Source of the DNA: a virus
IMG/VR virus record: IMGVR_UViG_3300027749_000177
Coordinates: 1 to 47,400 of that record
Strand: one strand, 5' to 3'
Length of the DNA stretch: 47,400 nucleotides
How positions within the stretch are numbered: the first letter of the stretch is position 1; each line of letters begins with the position of its first letter. A program made the position numbers and the translations under genes. The notes below the pieces were generated by a model. It had not been told where the DNA came from, ran no database searches, and was given only the letters and a program-made list of their open reading frames with translations. Below are positions 23,200 to 32,188 of the stretch, in pieces.

Positions 23200-23212
23200 A
23201 ATCTATTCCTTA

Positions 23213-24361
23213 TTAATCTGGAACCCAAACCGGATTATTTTCTTCGTCTTGTTCCCAATGACCGGTTCCCGCCCCAGTGCCGTCTTCTTTTACTGGAAGG
23301 TTGGTTTTGGTGTCTACGTAGCCGCCATGGCCATCCGAAATAACGCTTGGGGGCGTGTAACCTACTGAACCGCCCGGTTGCCCGCCGGTTTGAGGAGCAT
23401 TTCCGGTATCCCCATAAGTAGGCGCAGGCCCTTTTTCACCTTTGCTGATCCAGTCCATAAACCGTTCAGCGTAAGATGGCCCGCCGCTTTTATCTTTTGC
23501 AAACGCCGCTGCACCAAGGGAGCCCAAGGTCGCAATTTTGGACAGTGTAGAACTGTCCATTGTGCTGGTGGTGGACGTGGGTATCGACGCGCCGCTCAAG
23601 AGGCTTGCTTTCTTGGCCAACACGTCCAGCGGGAATAGCTCTTTGTTCTGCTCTATCTGCTGCTTTTGCGCGCCAGTGGTAAGTAACTGGTTCACATCGG
23701 TGAGGCCCGAGGTCTGTCTTTGGGTGCCCAAGTTCACGCTGCTGGTGGCTGCATCCCGAATTTTCTGGGCTTCTGCCGTGGCCATGTTGCCTGCGATCTG
23801 GCCTACGTTAACCTGATTCGCGCGCTGGGCCTGCGCGGCCTTGAGCGCATCAGAGTAACCTGATTGCAGCGCTGCGGCCTGCTGGGACAGCGCGCCAATG
23901 TCGGCGTTGGAGATGCCCAGCGCCAGTGCATTGGCGCCGCGCTGCGAGCCAAACTGGCCAGCGCCCACCGCACCAGCGGTAATGCCCGGCGACAAGTTTT
24001 GGGCGATGTTCTGTTGGTTGGCCATCCTGATCTGGTCCACCACGTTCTTGGTGTAGGGGTTCATGTACCCGCCCACCAGATCGGCGGAGCTGGACGTGCC
24101 AGCAGTCAGGTACGGGTTTGCGGCCCCGGTGATGTCTACCGCCGCGCTCTTATTTATCAGGTTACCCGCGGTGTCTAAATCAGGCTTGTAATTGCCCATG
24201 TTGGTGTTCGCTAATTCAAACCCCTTGGTTTGCAAGGGGTCGGCGCCGACGTAATTAGGCGCAGCCGCGCCACCTTGCGTAGCAAGGTCCGTCATGTACT
24301 TGGTGTAATACTCCGGCGTTGTCGTAGTCGTCGTTGCCGATGATTGACCCATATCAGCCAT
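23213..24361 (-). CDS. Structural/ejection-type virion protein with YMNPY motif (382 aa)
   Basis: It belongs to a type common in aquatic phage genomes: a Thr-rich start, PEYYTKYMTDLATQG, then GGYMNPYTKNVVDQIRMANQ and a helical array (NIAQNLSPGITAGAVGAGQF; GSQRGANALALGISNADIGA; LSQQAAALQSGYSDALKAAQ). The C-terminus is Gly/Pro-rich (GGQPGGSVGYTPPSVISDGH). I recall the YMNPY segment from annotated phage structural proteins but cannot name a family. Its start overlaps the end of the upstream 836-residue gene by 8 bases. It probably acts in the virion interior or in DNA delivery. Confidence 0.65.
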   Translation of the reverse strand: MADMGQSSATTTTTTPEYYTKYMTDLATQGGAAAPNYVGADPLQTKGFELANTNMGNYKPDLDTAGNLINKSAAVDITGAANPYLTAGTSSSADLVGGYMNPYTKNVVDQIRMANQQNIAQNLSPGITAGAVGAGQFGSQRGANALALGISNADIGALSQQAAALQSGYSDALKAAQAQRANQVNVGQIAGNMATAEAQKIRDAATSSVNLGTQRQTSGLTDVNQLLTTGAQKQQIEQNKELFPLDVLAKKASLLSGASIPTSTTSTMDSSTLSKIATLGSLGAAAFAKDKSGGPSYAERFMDWISKGEKGPAPTYGDTGNAPQTGGQPGGSVGYTPPSVISDGHGGYVDTKTNLPVKEDGTGAGTGHWEQDEENNPVWVPD

Positions 24362-26864
24362 GTTTTTTCCCCTTTGAGGATTTCAGGTATTCTAGTGGAG
24401 ACTTTGCATCCGGGGGGAGCTTGTCGGGGGGTGCGGAACGTGCCCGAGCTCGGATAGCCTGCACCATCTGGTCCAGTTCCTTGGCCCCGGCCTTGTTGGA
24501 GCCGTTGCCCAGCGCCGAGACTACGTCGGCGGAGAAGACATACTCACCGTTGGCCAGCATCGCGGCGATGTCGTCGCTAGTGCCGTCGCCCTTACCCTCA
24601 ACGTACTTGCCGCCGAGGCTATCAAGGCCCCCAGTGCGGAACAGCGGCGTGCCGTCGTAGTGCGGGTGCGTATGGTCCGGCTGGCCACCTTCGGCCAAGC
24701 GCATGCCCCGCGAGTGCAAAAGCGCCGCGAGCTGGGGTATCACGCTCATTTGCTGCAAAGAGCGCTGCTGGCTTGGCGGGCCCACCTGCTTGAGCGAAAA
24801 CATTTGTCCTTTGGGCTGGGCCAACCCGGTATCTAGGTTACCTAGGTTCTTGAGCGCCGATTGCATGTCGGTATTGGCGTACGAGTCGATCATGGCTTGC
24901 ACATCGGGCTGGCTACCTTCAGCAAAGCGCTGCACCGTACCACCATCGGCGTATATCTGCGGTACTACGTCCTTTTCGGCGTCAGGCGCATACGCTGCCA
25001 GCGCGGCCAAGGCCTTGTTTAGATCGACGTTAGACGGTGCTGTATCGGCTTGCATGGCCAACTCCTTGCGTTCTGGTAGGGTGAGTTGTTTCAAGTGTTC
25101 GTTGTACCCCATCTCTGAAGACCCCATCTTCCCAAGTTTAAATACGTTTCCAGCCGGAGCGTTCATCTCGGTTGTCGTTGGTAGCGCGCCCGTTGGCGCT
25201 GCTGCGGTAGGCGCAGGCGTGGCTGGCGCTTTAGGCACGGCTGGTATTTTAGGAATGGCCGGTATCTTAGGGACAGCCGGTACTTTAGGCGCCACGGTGG
25301 TCGGCAGCGCTGGCTGGCGTATCTCCACCGGGGGCAGCGTCAAGTCCGTGGGTTCTGGGGGCAACGCTTTTTCGCGTATCGTTACGCGATCAAGCGCGGG
25401 GTCCGTTGTACCCACGTTAGGGCTGACCGGTAGCGCCGAATCCGTTCTTACATTGTTTCCGTTAACACCGGTGTTTGTGTCCGTTGTATCTGGGGTCAAT
25501 GCTTTTTCGCGTATCGTTACGCTATCAAGCGCAGAATCCGTCGTGCCCACATTAGGGTTGACCGGTAGCGCTGAGTCCGTTCTAACATTGTTTCCGTTAA
25601 CACCGGTGTTTGTATCTGTTGTGCCCACGTTAGGGCTGACCGGCAAAGGAGAATCCGTTATGGTGTTGTTGCCCGCAGTACCAGTAACTGTTACAGGCGG
25701 CAGTGTCAACTCAGAATCCGTTACGGTATCTGTGGTTGATGGCAAGCCACCGATTGGTTCCGCCGCACGCGCAGCTTCACGCGCAGCTTGCTCTCTATCC
25801 GCTTGCTCTTGGGCAATCTGTTCGGCTGTTGGGGGGTTGAGGGCCGCTACTTGACCGGTTTCAAGCGGAGCCGTACTTATTGGGGCGTTGGTGGTCGATG
25901 GGAGGCCACCGCTTGGCTCTGATGCGCGTATGGCCTCACGCGCAGCTTGCTCCTTATCCGCCTGCTCTTGCGCTTGAGCGTTGCGTTCTCTAAGGAGATT
26001 ATTTTCAATTTGTTGGTCAAACGTGTACCCCATGCTGGATTCGGGCGTAGTTGGAAGACCAGTTTTTTCGTTGGATAGCTTACCCGCAGGCGTGTTATTT
26101 ACGTCGTAAGTTGTGCCGTCAACAGTAACGCCTGTTGGCGTCTTTGAAACATTGCTTCCAAGTTTTTGCGCGACATCAACCATCGCGTTTATGTCGCCGT
26201 GGGCCACCGCACTAGCGGTGTTAACAAGGTTTAAAGCACTTTTTGCGTCTACGGGCACGCCGGGTATGTTGGACGCCGCGTTGGCTATCTTTAATGGGTC
26301 ACCGCTTTGCACCGCTTTGACTATGTTAGCCCCGGTAGACACGTTTTTAAGCATGGCAGTGGTGCTTGGGTCTAAGCCGGGAATGATCTTCCCTGCGCCC
26401 GCAAGTTGAGCCAAAGCTGATAATGGATCACCACGATCTAAAGCCTGAATCCCCCTATACGCAGAGATAAACGGCGCTGCTGGTGGGTACGCCATGGACA
26501 GCACGTTCAACGCAAAATCAGCGAACCCCGGATTGCCTCGGTCCTGAATCGAAGTTTGGCTCCCGCTAGTATCAAAATTAACGTACTGGCTTTTTCCGTT
26601 GTCGTACCGATAGCCAATAGGCGCGCCGTACTCCACTGGCTGTGATGTTCCCGAGCCATGCTGCACTTGTCCTGTAGCATAGATTGGTTCAAGCTCATGG
26701 CCTAATTCTTGTTCTTTTGCAAGAATTTCTGGAGGCTTAGGAACATTAATTTTTCCCGCGCTTACATCCGGCACAACAGGCGCGTTAATTACGTTCCCAA
26801 ACCTATCAATTGCAGGAACAGGGGCATCACTTGGGGCTTCTGGTCTATTTCCGGGGCCGGGCAT
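24354..26864 (-). CDS. Large repeat-containing virion protein with a C-terminal GG-motif domain (836 aa)
   Basis: The start chosen is ATG 26864 (MPGPGNRPEAPSDAPVPAID) with GAGGAGATAGGT, two bases after the upstream stop. The N-terminal half has a modest hydrophobic region (FALNVLSMAYPPAAPFISAY), the middle holds two tandem 45-residue Thr/Asn-rich repeats (DNA at 25366-25635), then a Pro-Lys linker of P-K-I-P-A type. The C-terminus has IYADGGTVQRFAEGS, RLAEGGQPDH, FRTGGLD and then DDIAAMLANGEYVFSADVVS with ALGNGSNKAGAKELDQMVQA, a conserved C-terminal domain of phage virion proteins. It probably is an ejection or internal head protein. Confidence 0.68.
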   Translation of the reverse strand: MPGPGNRPEAPSDAPVPAIDRFGNVINAPVVPDVSAGKINVPKPPEILAKEQELGHELEPIYATGQVQHGSGTSQPVEYGAPIGYRYDNGKSQYVNFDTSGSQTSIQDRGNPGFADFALNVLSMAYPPAAPFISAYRGIQALDRGDPLSALAQLAGAGKIIPGLDPSTTAMLKNVSTGANIVKAVQSGDPLKIANAASNIPGVPVDAKSALNLVNTASAVAHGDINAMVDVAQKLGSNVSKTPTGVTVDGTTYDVNNTPAGKLSNEKTGLPTTPESSMGYTFDQQIENNLLRERNAQAQEQADKEQAAREAIRASEPSGGLPSTTNAPISTAPLETGQVAALNPPTAEQIAQEQADREQAAREAARAAEPIGGLPSTTDTVTDSELTLPPVTVTGTAGNNTITDSPLPVSPNVGTTDTNTGVNGNNVRTDSALPVNPNVGTTDSALDSVTIREKALTPDTTDTNTGVNGNNVRTDSALPVSPNVGTTDPALDRVTIREKALPPEPTDLTLPPVEIRQPALPTTVAPKVPAVPKIPAIPKIPAVPKAPATPAPTAAAPTGALPTTTEMNAPAGNVFKLGKMGSSEMGYNEHLKQLTLPERKELAMQADTAPSNVDLNKALAALAAYAPDAEKDVVPQIYADGGTVQRFAEGSQPDVQAMIDSYANTDMQSALKNLGNLDTGLAQPKGQMFSLKQVGPPSQQRSLQQMSVIPQLAALLHSRGMRLAEGGQPDHTHPHYDGTPLFRTGGLDSLGGKYVEGKGDGTSDDIAAMLANGEYVFSADVVSALGNGSNKAGAKELDQMVQAIRARARSAPPDKLPPDAKSPLEYLKSSKGKKHG
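25366..25635. repeat. Two tandem 135-bp units (45 codons each)
   Basis: Two near-identical 135-base units (starting at 25366 and 25501, both with gctttttcgcgtatcg) lie in frame in the 836-residue virion protein, with a partial third copy beginning near 25620. The differences are mostly silent, so the duplication is kept under selection or recently homogenised. Confidence 0.8.
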
Positions 26865-26866
26865 AC

Positions 26867-27109
26867 CTATCTCCTCAGCGCGTTGTTGAACGCAAACGCC
26901 CAGTCCTGCCACGTCGCAAAGTTGCGGCTGTCAGGAACGCTAGGGAACCGGCCAATACCGGCAATGCCGTCGGCCCACGTGGTCCAAAGGCTCTCGGGCA
27001 CTGTGCCCAGTTGGTTGGCCGCGAACAGCTCGGCCATGAGCGCGCACCAAGCGTCCCACGTGACGCCGCGAGGGTCGTAGACCTGCTTTGATTGATTGAT
27101 TGCGATCAT
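26867..27109 (-). CDS. Small Trp-rich virion-region protein (80 aa)
   Basis: ATG 27109 overlaps the upstream stop (ATGA). The product is rich in Trp and Ala (TWDAWCALMAELFAANQLGT, SLWTTWADGIAGIGRFPSVP, TWQDWAFAFNNALRR), probably helical. It lies between the tail-plug candidate and the ejection-protein block. No family recognised. Confidence 0.65.
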   Translation of the reverse strand: MIAINQSKQVYDPRGVTWDAWCALMAELFAANQLGTVPESLWTTWADGIAGIGRFPSVPDSRNFATWQDWAFAFNNALRR

Positions 27110-28869
27110 GGGTTGCCCGTTCCGCGGACATCGCCCGTGGTGATAGACAACAGCACGCGGCCCGTCTGGTACGTCCCACCAGCGGTGTTTGATTCAAAGC
27201 GCAGCCGCATTTCGCGGCGCTGCTCGCGCATGTCAATCTTGAGCGTGCCGGGCGAGAAGACGTAGGGGTCCGAGTCCACCACGGTGTCGTCGGCGTAGCC
27301 TTGGCCGGTCACCACCACGGTCATGTCGCCCTCTTGCACAAAATCAGGTTCAATGCGCTCTAGGCGCGTCCATAGGTTGTCGCCGGGCTGCTGCACCGAG
27401 CCCACCAGCCCGCCCAGCGTGCCGATGCTGTAGGTCTCAAAGTAGCTCTGCACGGCGTCCACGTTGGTCAGGTAGATGCTGTCCACGCCGGTCTCGTGCT
27501 GCCACAGCGTGTACTTGCCCGCGGTGTTGGCCTCGTTGCCCGCCCAAATGGGCTTGAAAAACACCTCGGAGAACACGCCAGCAGAGCGGCGCGCGCCGAT
27601 AGCCTCCCCGGCGTCGTACCACGTCTTATCGCGCACGTTGTAGATGATCGCGTCGGTGCATTCGGTGGCGTCGCCCTTGGGGTAGAACCACCAGATTTCA
27701 CCATAACGCGGGACCTTGGTCGCCCAGACCTTCTGGCGCTGGGTCATGTTCACGTTGTCAAAGAAGTAGTTTTGGTTGTTGCCGTTGGGGATTTCTTGCA
27801 CCACGCCGTTGTACGACAAAAAGCGGTCCACACCAGCCCAGTAGAAGATGCCATCGTACTCGATGACCGAGCTGGAGGACATGATAGAGGTCTGGCTGCT
27901 CACGAGGTCGTAGGCCCAGTAGTAATTCACGCCGCCCGAGGACGATGGCTGGAAGCTCACACGGATTAGGGCGTCAACGGCCCAGAACAGGCCAGAGGGC
28001 GACGTGGAGCCACCACGGATAGGTAGCCCCCTGACGATCTTGCCGGTGGCCACGTTGGTCGCGTTGGCGTCCGGGCTGACCCAGTTGGCAAAGTCGCCGG
28101 CGCTGGAGTTGCGGATCAGGCCGTTGCTGCCGTACACGAACAGGTACGGGTGGATCACCACGCAGCCGCCCGATACGGCGATGTTGTTGTCAAAGGTCGC
28201 CGTGATGCTGCCCGTGGCGGTCGCTGCGGCGGACATCGTGACAGCGGTGCCCACCACCAAGGTCACCGTAGTGCCTGACGGGATGCCCGTGCCGCTGATG
28301 CTCTGGCCCGCGGCCACGCGCACGTTGTTGGCCGCAAGGGTAAAGGTAGTGGTGCTATTGGTTGAGCCCGCAGCCGTGAACACGCCCACCTTGGACATCG
28401 TGAGCGATGAGTAGCTGCCGGGGAACTCGCCGTACAGCACGGGCGTCTCGACCGTGGAGGTGATGAAGCTGAGGTTCTGCCCCGGGTGCGCCACCAAGTT
28501 GTTGGTGTTGTTGCCGGTGGAGTCATACGCGATGTCAAACTGCCACAAATTGTTGGCGTTGGCCGTGAAGTTGGACAAGGAGTAGGCATAGGGGCCCGAA
28601 CCCAGCCCGCCGCTGGTCCCAGTGATCCACTGCTCAAGGCCACCACTGTACCCAGATACCACGTAGTTAAAGCCGTTCACGGCGGTCATGGCCATGCCGC
28701 GTGATATGCCGGTTGCGTTCAGAAAGATGGCGTCGTAGCCGCCTATCTTGCGGGGCCTGCCACGTTGGAAGCGCACCCAGCGGCCATCGACAAAACACGG
28801 CGCATCGAACACCGTGCCGTCGCGCTGTATTCCCGGGGGGACCTCCATTGAGATGACTTTTTTAGTCAA
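27106..28869 (-). CDS. Tail hub/plug-like protein with inserted Ig-like domain (587 aa)
   Basis: The N-terminus (VPPGIQRDGTVFDAPCFVDG, then RWVRFQRGRPRKIGGYDAIF) and repeated Trp/Tyr-containing strand motifs (LFWAVDALIRVSF, YYWAYDLVSS, IFYWAGVDRFLSYNG, IWWFYPKG) suggest a beta-propeller like the packaged-DNA stabilisation protein gp10 of P22; I give this as a candidate only. Residues of about 175-225 (TFTLAANNVRVAAGQSISGT, TVTLVVGTAVTMSAAATATG) interrupt the propeller with an Ig-like phage domain. Its ATG overlaps the upstream stop. With the adaptor genes nearby it fits a short-tail hub. Confidence 0.55.
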   Translation of the reverse strand: MTKKVISMEVPPGIQRDGTVFDAPCFVDGRWVRFQRGRPRKIGGYDAIFLNATGISRGMAMTAVNGFNYVVSGYSGGLEQWITGTSGGLGSGPYAYSLSNFTANANNLWQFDIAYDSTGNNTNNLVAHPGQNLSFITSTVETPVLYGEFPGSYSSLTMSKVGVFTAAGSTNSTTTFTLAANNVRVAAGQSISGTGIPSGTTVTLVVGTAVTMSAAATATGSITATFDNNIAVSGGCVVIHPYLFVYGSNGLIRNSSAGDFANWVSPDANATNVATGKIVRGLPIRGGSTSPSGLFWAVDALIRVSFQPSSSGGVNYYWAYDLVSSQTSIMSSSSVIEYDGIFYWAGVDRFLSYNGVVQEIPNGNNQNYFFDNVNMTQRQKVWATKVPRYGEIWWFYPKGDATECTDAIIYNVRDKTWYDAGEAIGARRSAGVFSEVFFKPIWAGNEANTAGKYTLWQHETGVDSIYLTNVDAVQSYFETYSIGTLGGLVGSVQQPGDNLWTRLERIEPDFVQEGDMTVVVTGQGYADDTVVDSDPYVFSPGTLKIDMREQRREMRLRFESNTAGGTYQTGRVLLSITTGDVRGTGNP

Positions 28870-30140
28870 AACGCGCCCCCGGAGATTCCGGTAGTAAACG
28901 TGCCGGTGGTCCCGGACACCGCGCCACTAGCCGCCACCTTGCCGACTATGGTAAAGCCCGTGGAGTCGTAGTACCCCGCCGAGGCGTTTGCGATAACAAA
29001 GCCAACCTGCCCGGTGCTGGGCAGGTAAATGCCCGAGTTCAGGTCACCGGTGAACTTGATAGACGGAACGCTTAAAGAGCCGTTGCCCACCGTCAGCGTG
29101 GTGATTGAGCTTGACGAGCCCGAAGCGGCGTTGTAGACGTTGGTCCCATCGCACACCAAGGCTATCGACGTGTTTTGTGGGATAGTTACCGTCGCGCCGC
29201 CGCCCACCGCGGTCTTCACCGTGAAGGTGTACGCGCCCGTGGTGTTGTTGGTGATGATGTAGAACTGGACCGTGGATGGCACGATCAGAATTTGGTTGCT
29301 GGTCAATGCGCCGGAGTAATACTGGATCGTGTTGGCAGCTTGCGTGGAGGTGAGCGTCGTGGTCCCGCCGGTCACCGACAGCGATAGCTGGGTGTAGGCG
29401 AAGGTGTTGGACCTGCCGTAGCCAAAGGTGTTCCAGTTAGAGCCGTCTGACACCAGCACCAGCGACTCGGTTAGCTGGAGCTGCTGGTTGGCGTTGCCGT
29501 CGATGGTGTTCGTGCCGTTAGGGGTTAACGTCAGGATGCCCGTGCCGCCGTTGCGGATCATGCAGAACCAATTTGCGCCCACCGATGATGCGGAGGGTAG
29601 CGTGAACGTGCCCACGCCGCTGCCCCAGATAACGAGCTGCGAGCGCACCGTGGACGGCAACGTAACGCTGCTGTAGTAGGTATTGGTGACGTAGGCTTGG
29701 TTCAGTGTAAGCCCGATGGGGGTCAGGCCGTACCCGGCAAGCGCTGCGGCGTTGGCGGACGATGTGCCGGCGCCCAGCACCACGGAAGACCACGTGCCGC
29801 CTAGCGTGCTGTTGTTGGTCAAGAAGATGTACTGGGCTACGCCAGAGGACACCAGTATGATGGTAGCGCCCGTGTAGTCCGTTACCGTGAAGGTGTTGGC
29901 CGTAATGCCAATGTTGCGAATAATGACGGTCTGGCCGGTCGATACCTGCGGCGCAGGCGGCAGCGCTAACTTATAGCCCGGCGCCGTGGCCGTTACGTCA
30001 ATGATGTTGCTGGCTGGGGTGTTGATGTTGCCGTTTATCGGCCACTCAAGTACCGTATCGCTTGATAGTGTGATGGCCTCGTAGCTAACCGACGATGGAC
30101 TGACAGTCTGGCCAGTAAACGGATTCGTGTATGTTGTCAT
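28866..30140 (-). CDS. Tail-fibre-like protein (424 aa)
   Basis: A Thr/Ser/Gly-rich, beta-type protein without charged helices (VTATAPGYKLALPPAPQVST; GGTWSSVVLGAGTSSANAAA; LTLTPNGTNTIDGNANQQLQ). The C-terminal part (VPSIKFTGDLNSGIYLPSTG, then QVGFVIANASAGYYDSTG) is typical of phage fibre shafts, and the final GISGGAF resembles the end (GGIAGGAF) of the 78-residue protein at 35.0 kb. It probably binds the host surface or forms a fibre stem. Start MTTYTNPFTGQTVSPSSVSY at ATG 30140. Confidence 0.65.
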   Translation of the reverse strand: MTTYTNPFTGQTVSPSSVSYEAITLSSDTVLEWPINGNINTPASNIIDVTATAPGYKLALPPAPQVSTGQTVIIRNIGITANTFTVTDYTGATIILVSSGVAQYIFLTNNSTLGGTWSSVVLGAGTSSANAAALAGYGLTPIGLTLNQAYVTNTYYSSVTLPSTVRSQLVIWGSGVGTFTLPSASSVGANWFCMIRNGGTGILTLTPNGTNTIDGNANQQLQLTESLVLVSDGSNWNTFGYGRSNTFAYTQLSLSVTGGTTTLTSTQAANTIQYYSGALTSNQILIVPSTVQFYIITNNTTGAYTFTVKTAVGGGATVTIPQNTSIALVCDGTNVYNAASGSSSSITTLTVGNGSLSVPSIKFTGDLNSGIYLPSTGQVGFVIANASAGYYDSTGFTIVGKVAASGAVSGTTGTFTTGISGGAF

Positions 30141-30142
30141 GG

Positions 30143-30784
30143 TTATGAGTCCTGAGCAATTGCTTGGCGGTCGCCGATGCGGAGCTGGTCTTCGGCCTTG
30201 AGCGCGGCCATGGCGCTGTCAAATAGCCCCGACCAGATAGCCAAGCGGGGGTCGTCCTTCACAAAGGGCGCGGTCTGCTTTAGCGTGCCGTAGAGCATCG
30301 CGTTGGGCGCATTCTGGGTGAGCCAGTTGGTCTGGTTAACGGAGGACAACGGCTCTAAACGGGTGTAGCACAGCGCCTCGAACGAGAAAGCGGCGCTGGG
30401 CGTGGGCGCTATGAACCAGTGGTCGTAGTCGTAGTCGGCGTAGTACAGCGGCGTGCCGGTAGCGGTGACGTTGGGCCAGTAGCTCGACAGGTACTCCAGC
30501 TTGCGCAGGTACATGGGCGTCTTGACCCCCGTGGCGTCCACCATGGTCATGGAGACCGTCTTGCGCCAGCGCGCAGGCTTGGCCAGCACCGGGTTGCTGA
30601 TGTTCATGGTGGCGTCCACCACCTCCATCTGGCCAAGCGTCTTGATGTCTTGGGCGATCTCAAACTCGGCTAAGGTGATGGCCACCGGGATAAATGCGAC
30701 GACGGCGGGATCGCTACGCTCAAGGTACTGGAGAACCGTACTTGTGAGGCTGTCGTAGGTTAGAACGTAGGATGGCGTCGTCAT
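30143..30784 (-). CDS. Phage adaptor-like protein (213 aa)
   Basis: The N-terminal helices (LTSTVLQYLERSDPAVVAFI, PVAITLAEFEIAQDIKTLGQ) and the following beta part (MYLRKLEYLSSYWPNVTATG, HWFIAPTPSAAFSFEALCYT) look like the SU10-type adaptor proteins that link portal and tail; the C-terminus is helical (SAMAALKAEDQLRIGDRQAI). It sits beside the tail-plug candidate and fibre. Family assignment is from memory and moderate. Confidence 0.55.
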   Translation of the reverse strand: MTTPSYVLTYDSLTSTVLQYLERSDPAVVAFIPVAITLAEFEIAQDIKTLGQMEVVDATMNISNPVLAKPARWRKTVSMTMVDATGVKTPMYLRKLEYLSSYWPNVTATGTPLYYADYDYDHWFIAPTPSAAFSFEALCYTRLEPLSSVNQTNWLTQNAPNAMLYGTLKQTAPFVKDDPRLAIWSGLFDSAMAALKAEDQLRIGDRQAIAQDS

Positions 30785-30796
30785 TTTCAGTCCTTG

Positions 30797-31231
30797 TTAC
30801 CCTTGATTGTAAGGGCGGGTGCCTTGTTTGTCGATAATCAGCACTTGGCCGCGAGGCTTGCCTTTGGGGTCGTTGGGCACCGATATATGCGTCCAGCGGT
30901 CAAACTCGCGGATTAGTTGGTCAAAAGGCAGTTTTGCCGCCATCACGGCCTTGACTACAGCGTCGGGGGCCATGCCGGGTACACGAATGTCAGCAGCACA
31001 GCCGACCCGATGCTGGCTAGTGTCTTTAGAGCCCACTGCGTCATTTACTTGTTTGCTCCGAAATGCGCTGTTGACCATGATCGGTACGCCTCCCAAAACT
31101 CCTTTAACTTGCTCCAGCAGGCTTGCAATCCGCTTGAGATTTTCTGTTTCAGTAGGGTTAGGCTCATTCTTAAACTCCCGGTGATCGGTTACGGTTAACT
31201 CTTCCAAAGTGAAGTTCTTGGTCAAGTTCAT
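30797..31231 (-). CDS. M15-family peptidoglycan endopeptidase (endolysin, 144 aa)
   Basis: The zinc-peptidase signature is clear: NSAFRSKQVNDAVGSKDTSQ ahead of H74 (QHRVGCAADIRV, with D81) and E109 before WTHIS with H115. These correspond to the zinc ligands and catalytic Glu of Peptidase_M15_3 (D-Ala-D-Ala carboxypeptidase/endopeptidase-like) enzymes. It would cut peptidoglycan cross-links during lysis. No signal peptide is seen, so export depends on the holin. The upstream stop overlaps its start by four bases. Confidence 0.9.
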   Translation of the reverse strand: MNLTKNFTLEELTVTDHREFKNEPNPTETENLKRIASLLEQVKGVLGGVPIMVNSAFRSKQVNDAVGSKDTSQHRVGCAADIRVPGMAPDAVVKAVMAAKLPFDQLIREFDRWTHISVPNDPKGKPRGQVLIIDKQGTRPYNQG

Positions 31232-31635
31232 TTTGCTGCCACGCCTTGCATCTTCTCAGCAGTGCGCATACCGCCCAAGCCCAGCATACCCAGCAGTAGC
31301 GGCATCATGGTTCCGGTGTCCATAGTGGGAAACTTGACCGGGTGACCTGCCAGCGCAGAACCCCACTCAGCCAGTGGGCCAATGACGAACTGCACAGCAA
31401 ACCCAGCGCCGCATATCCACCCAATAGCCGGACGCCAGCCAGAGACAAAAATACTGGAGCTTGCAGCCTCAATCTTGTTAATGTCCATCTGCCCCGCAAT
31501 CTGGGTTAACTCACCAGACTGTTGGAGTTTCATTAACTCTAGCTTGGCACTAGCTGCTTGCGCAGGATCAGGGAATACCCTATCAAAGACTTTGCCGCCG
31601 ATGTCAAGCAGTGCGGATACTGGATCAAGTGCCAT
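31228..31635 (-). CDS. Three-span holin-like protein (135 aa)
   Basis: After an amphipathic N-terminus (LLDIGGKVFDRVFPDPAQAA, KLELMKLQQSGELTQIAGQM) there are hydrophobic segments around FVSGWRPAIGWICGAGFAVQ, VIGPLAEWGSALAG and MMPLLLGMLGLGGM. The WRP motif and layout match the family of three-span holins first described for gene-transfer-agent release. It sits directly before the M15 endolysin gene with a four-base overlap, as expected of a lysis pair. Confidence 0.82.
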   Translation of the reverse strand: MALDPVSALLDIGGKVFDRVFPDPAQAASAKLELMKLQQSGELTQIAGQMDINKIEAASSSIFVSGWRPAIGWICGAGFAVQFVIGPLAEWGSALAGHPVKFPTMDTGTMMPLLLGMLGLGGMRTAEKMQGVAAK

Positions 31636-31867
31636 TTGGAGGCTCCTCTTCTTTGTGTGCGCCTACTTTTAGGCCCGATAGCCAACCAATCAAGCCACCG
31701 ATGATGGTCTGAAAAGCTGGGCCAATAATTTCAAAAATCTTGGTGTTGTCTACTTCCTTGACAAACAGGCCGTGAATCAGCGCCCAGATCAAGGACAGCA
31801 CAACAGCGCACAAGGTAGCGGTGACCATGTAGGTCACTACGTTTACCAACTTATCTTTATCGTTCAT
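31625..31867 (-). CDS. Two-span membrane protein of the lysis cassette (80 aa)
   Basis: Two hydrophobic stretches (VTYMVTATLCAVVLSLIWAL and IGPAFQTIIGGLIGWLSGLK) are separated by a charged loop (FVKEVDNTKIF); the tail is acidic (KEEEPPNGT). It overlaps the holin gene by 11 bases. Probably a second holin or antiholin; no family recognised. Confidence 0.65.
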   Translation of the reverse strand: MNDKDKLVNVVTYMVTATLCAVVLSLIWALIHGLFVKEVDNTKIFEIIGPAFQTIIGGLIGWLSGLKVGAHKEEEPPNGT

Positions 31868-32178
31868 CTTGCCTTCTCCATGATCTTGGCTCTGAGCAAA
31901 GGGCTATCTGAAGTACCCGCCCACTCCGGTAGGGCATTCCAAATTATCAAGTAATCATCCGGGCTGCACTTTGACTTATCCAACCATTGCAGCATGGCCT
32001 TGTGGCGCTCTGCGGGGTCATGCAGCGTCCAACCAATAACGTATAACTCTTGCACCGCGCAGCTTGTCTGCTTGGGCTTCTCCTGCTTCTTGGGCGGCGG
32101 GGGTTCGGTGGACAGAATCAATCTGTCCTGCGCCAAAGCCACCGACAACAGCAACACCAAAAAGATAAAAAAGCGCAT
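31864..32178 (-). CDS. Exported protein of the lysis cassette (104 aa)
   Basis: The start chosen is ATG 32178 (MRFFIFLVLLLSVALA, then QDRLIL), which gives an ideal signal peptide of about 16 residues; an upstream TTG extension was ignored. The mature part has a Pro/Lys linker (STEPPPPKKQEKPKQ), two Cys and a helical domain (HDPAERHKAMLQWLDKSKCS; IIWNALPEWAGTSD). Its place in the lysis cassette and its export suggest a spanin-like or accessory periplasmic role, but it lacks the usual spanin signature, so this stays open. Confidence 0.6.
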   Translation of the reverse strand: MRFFIFLVLLLSVALAQDRLILSTEPPPPKKQEKPKQTSCAVQELYVIGWTLHDPAERHKAMLQWLDKSKCSPDDYLIIWNALPEWAGTSDSPLLRAKIMEKAR

Positions 32179-32188
32179 AAAGCATGGC

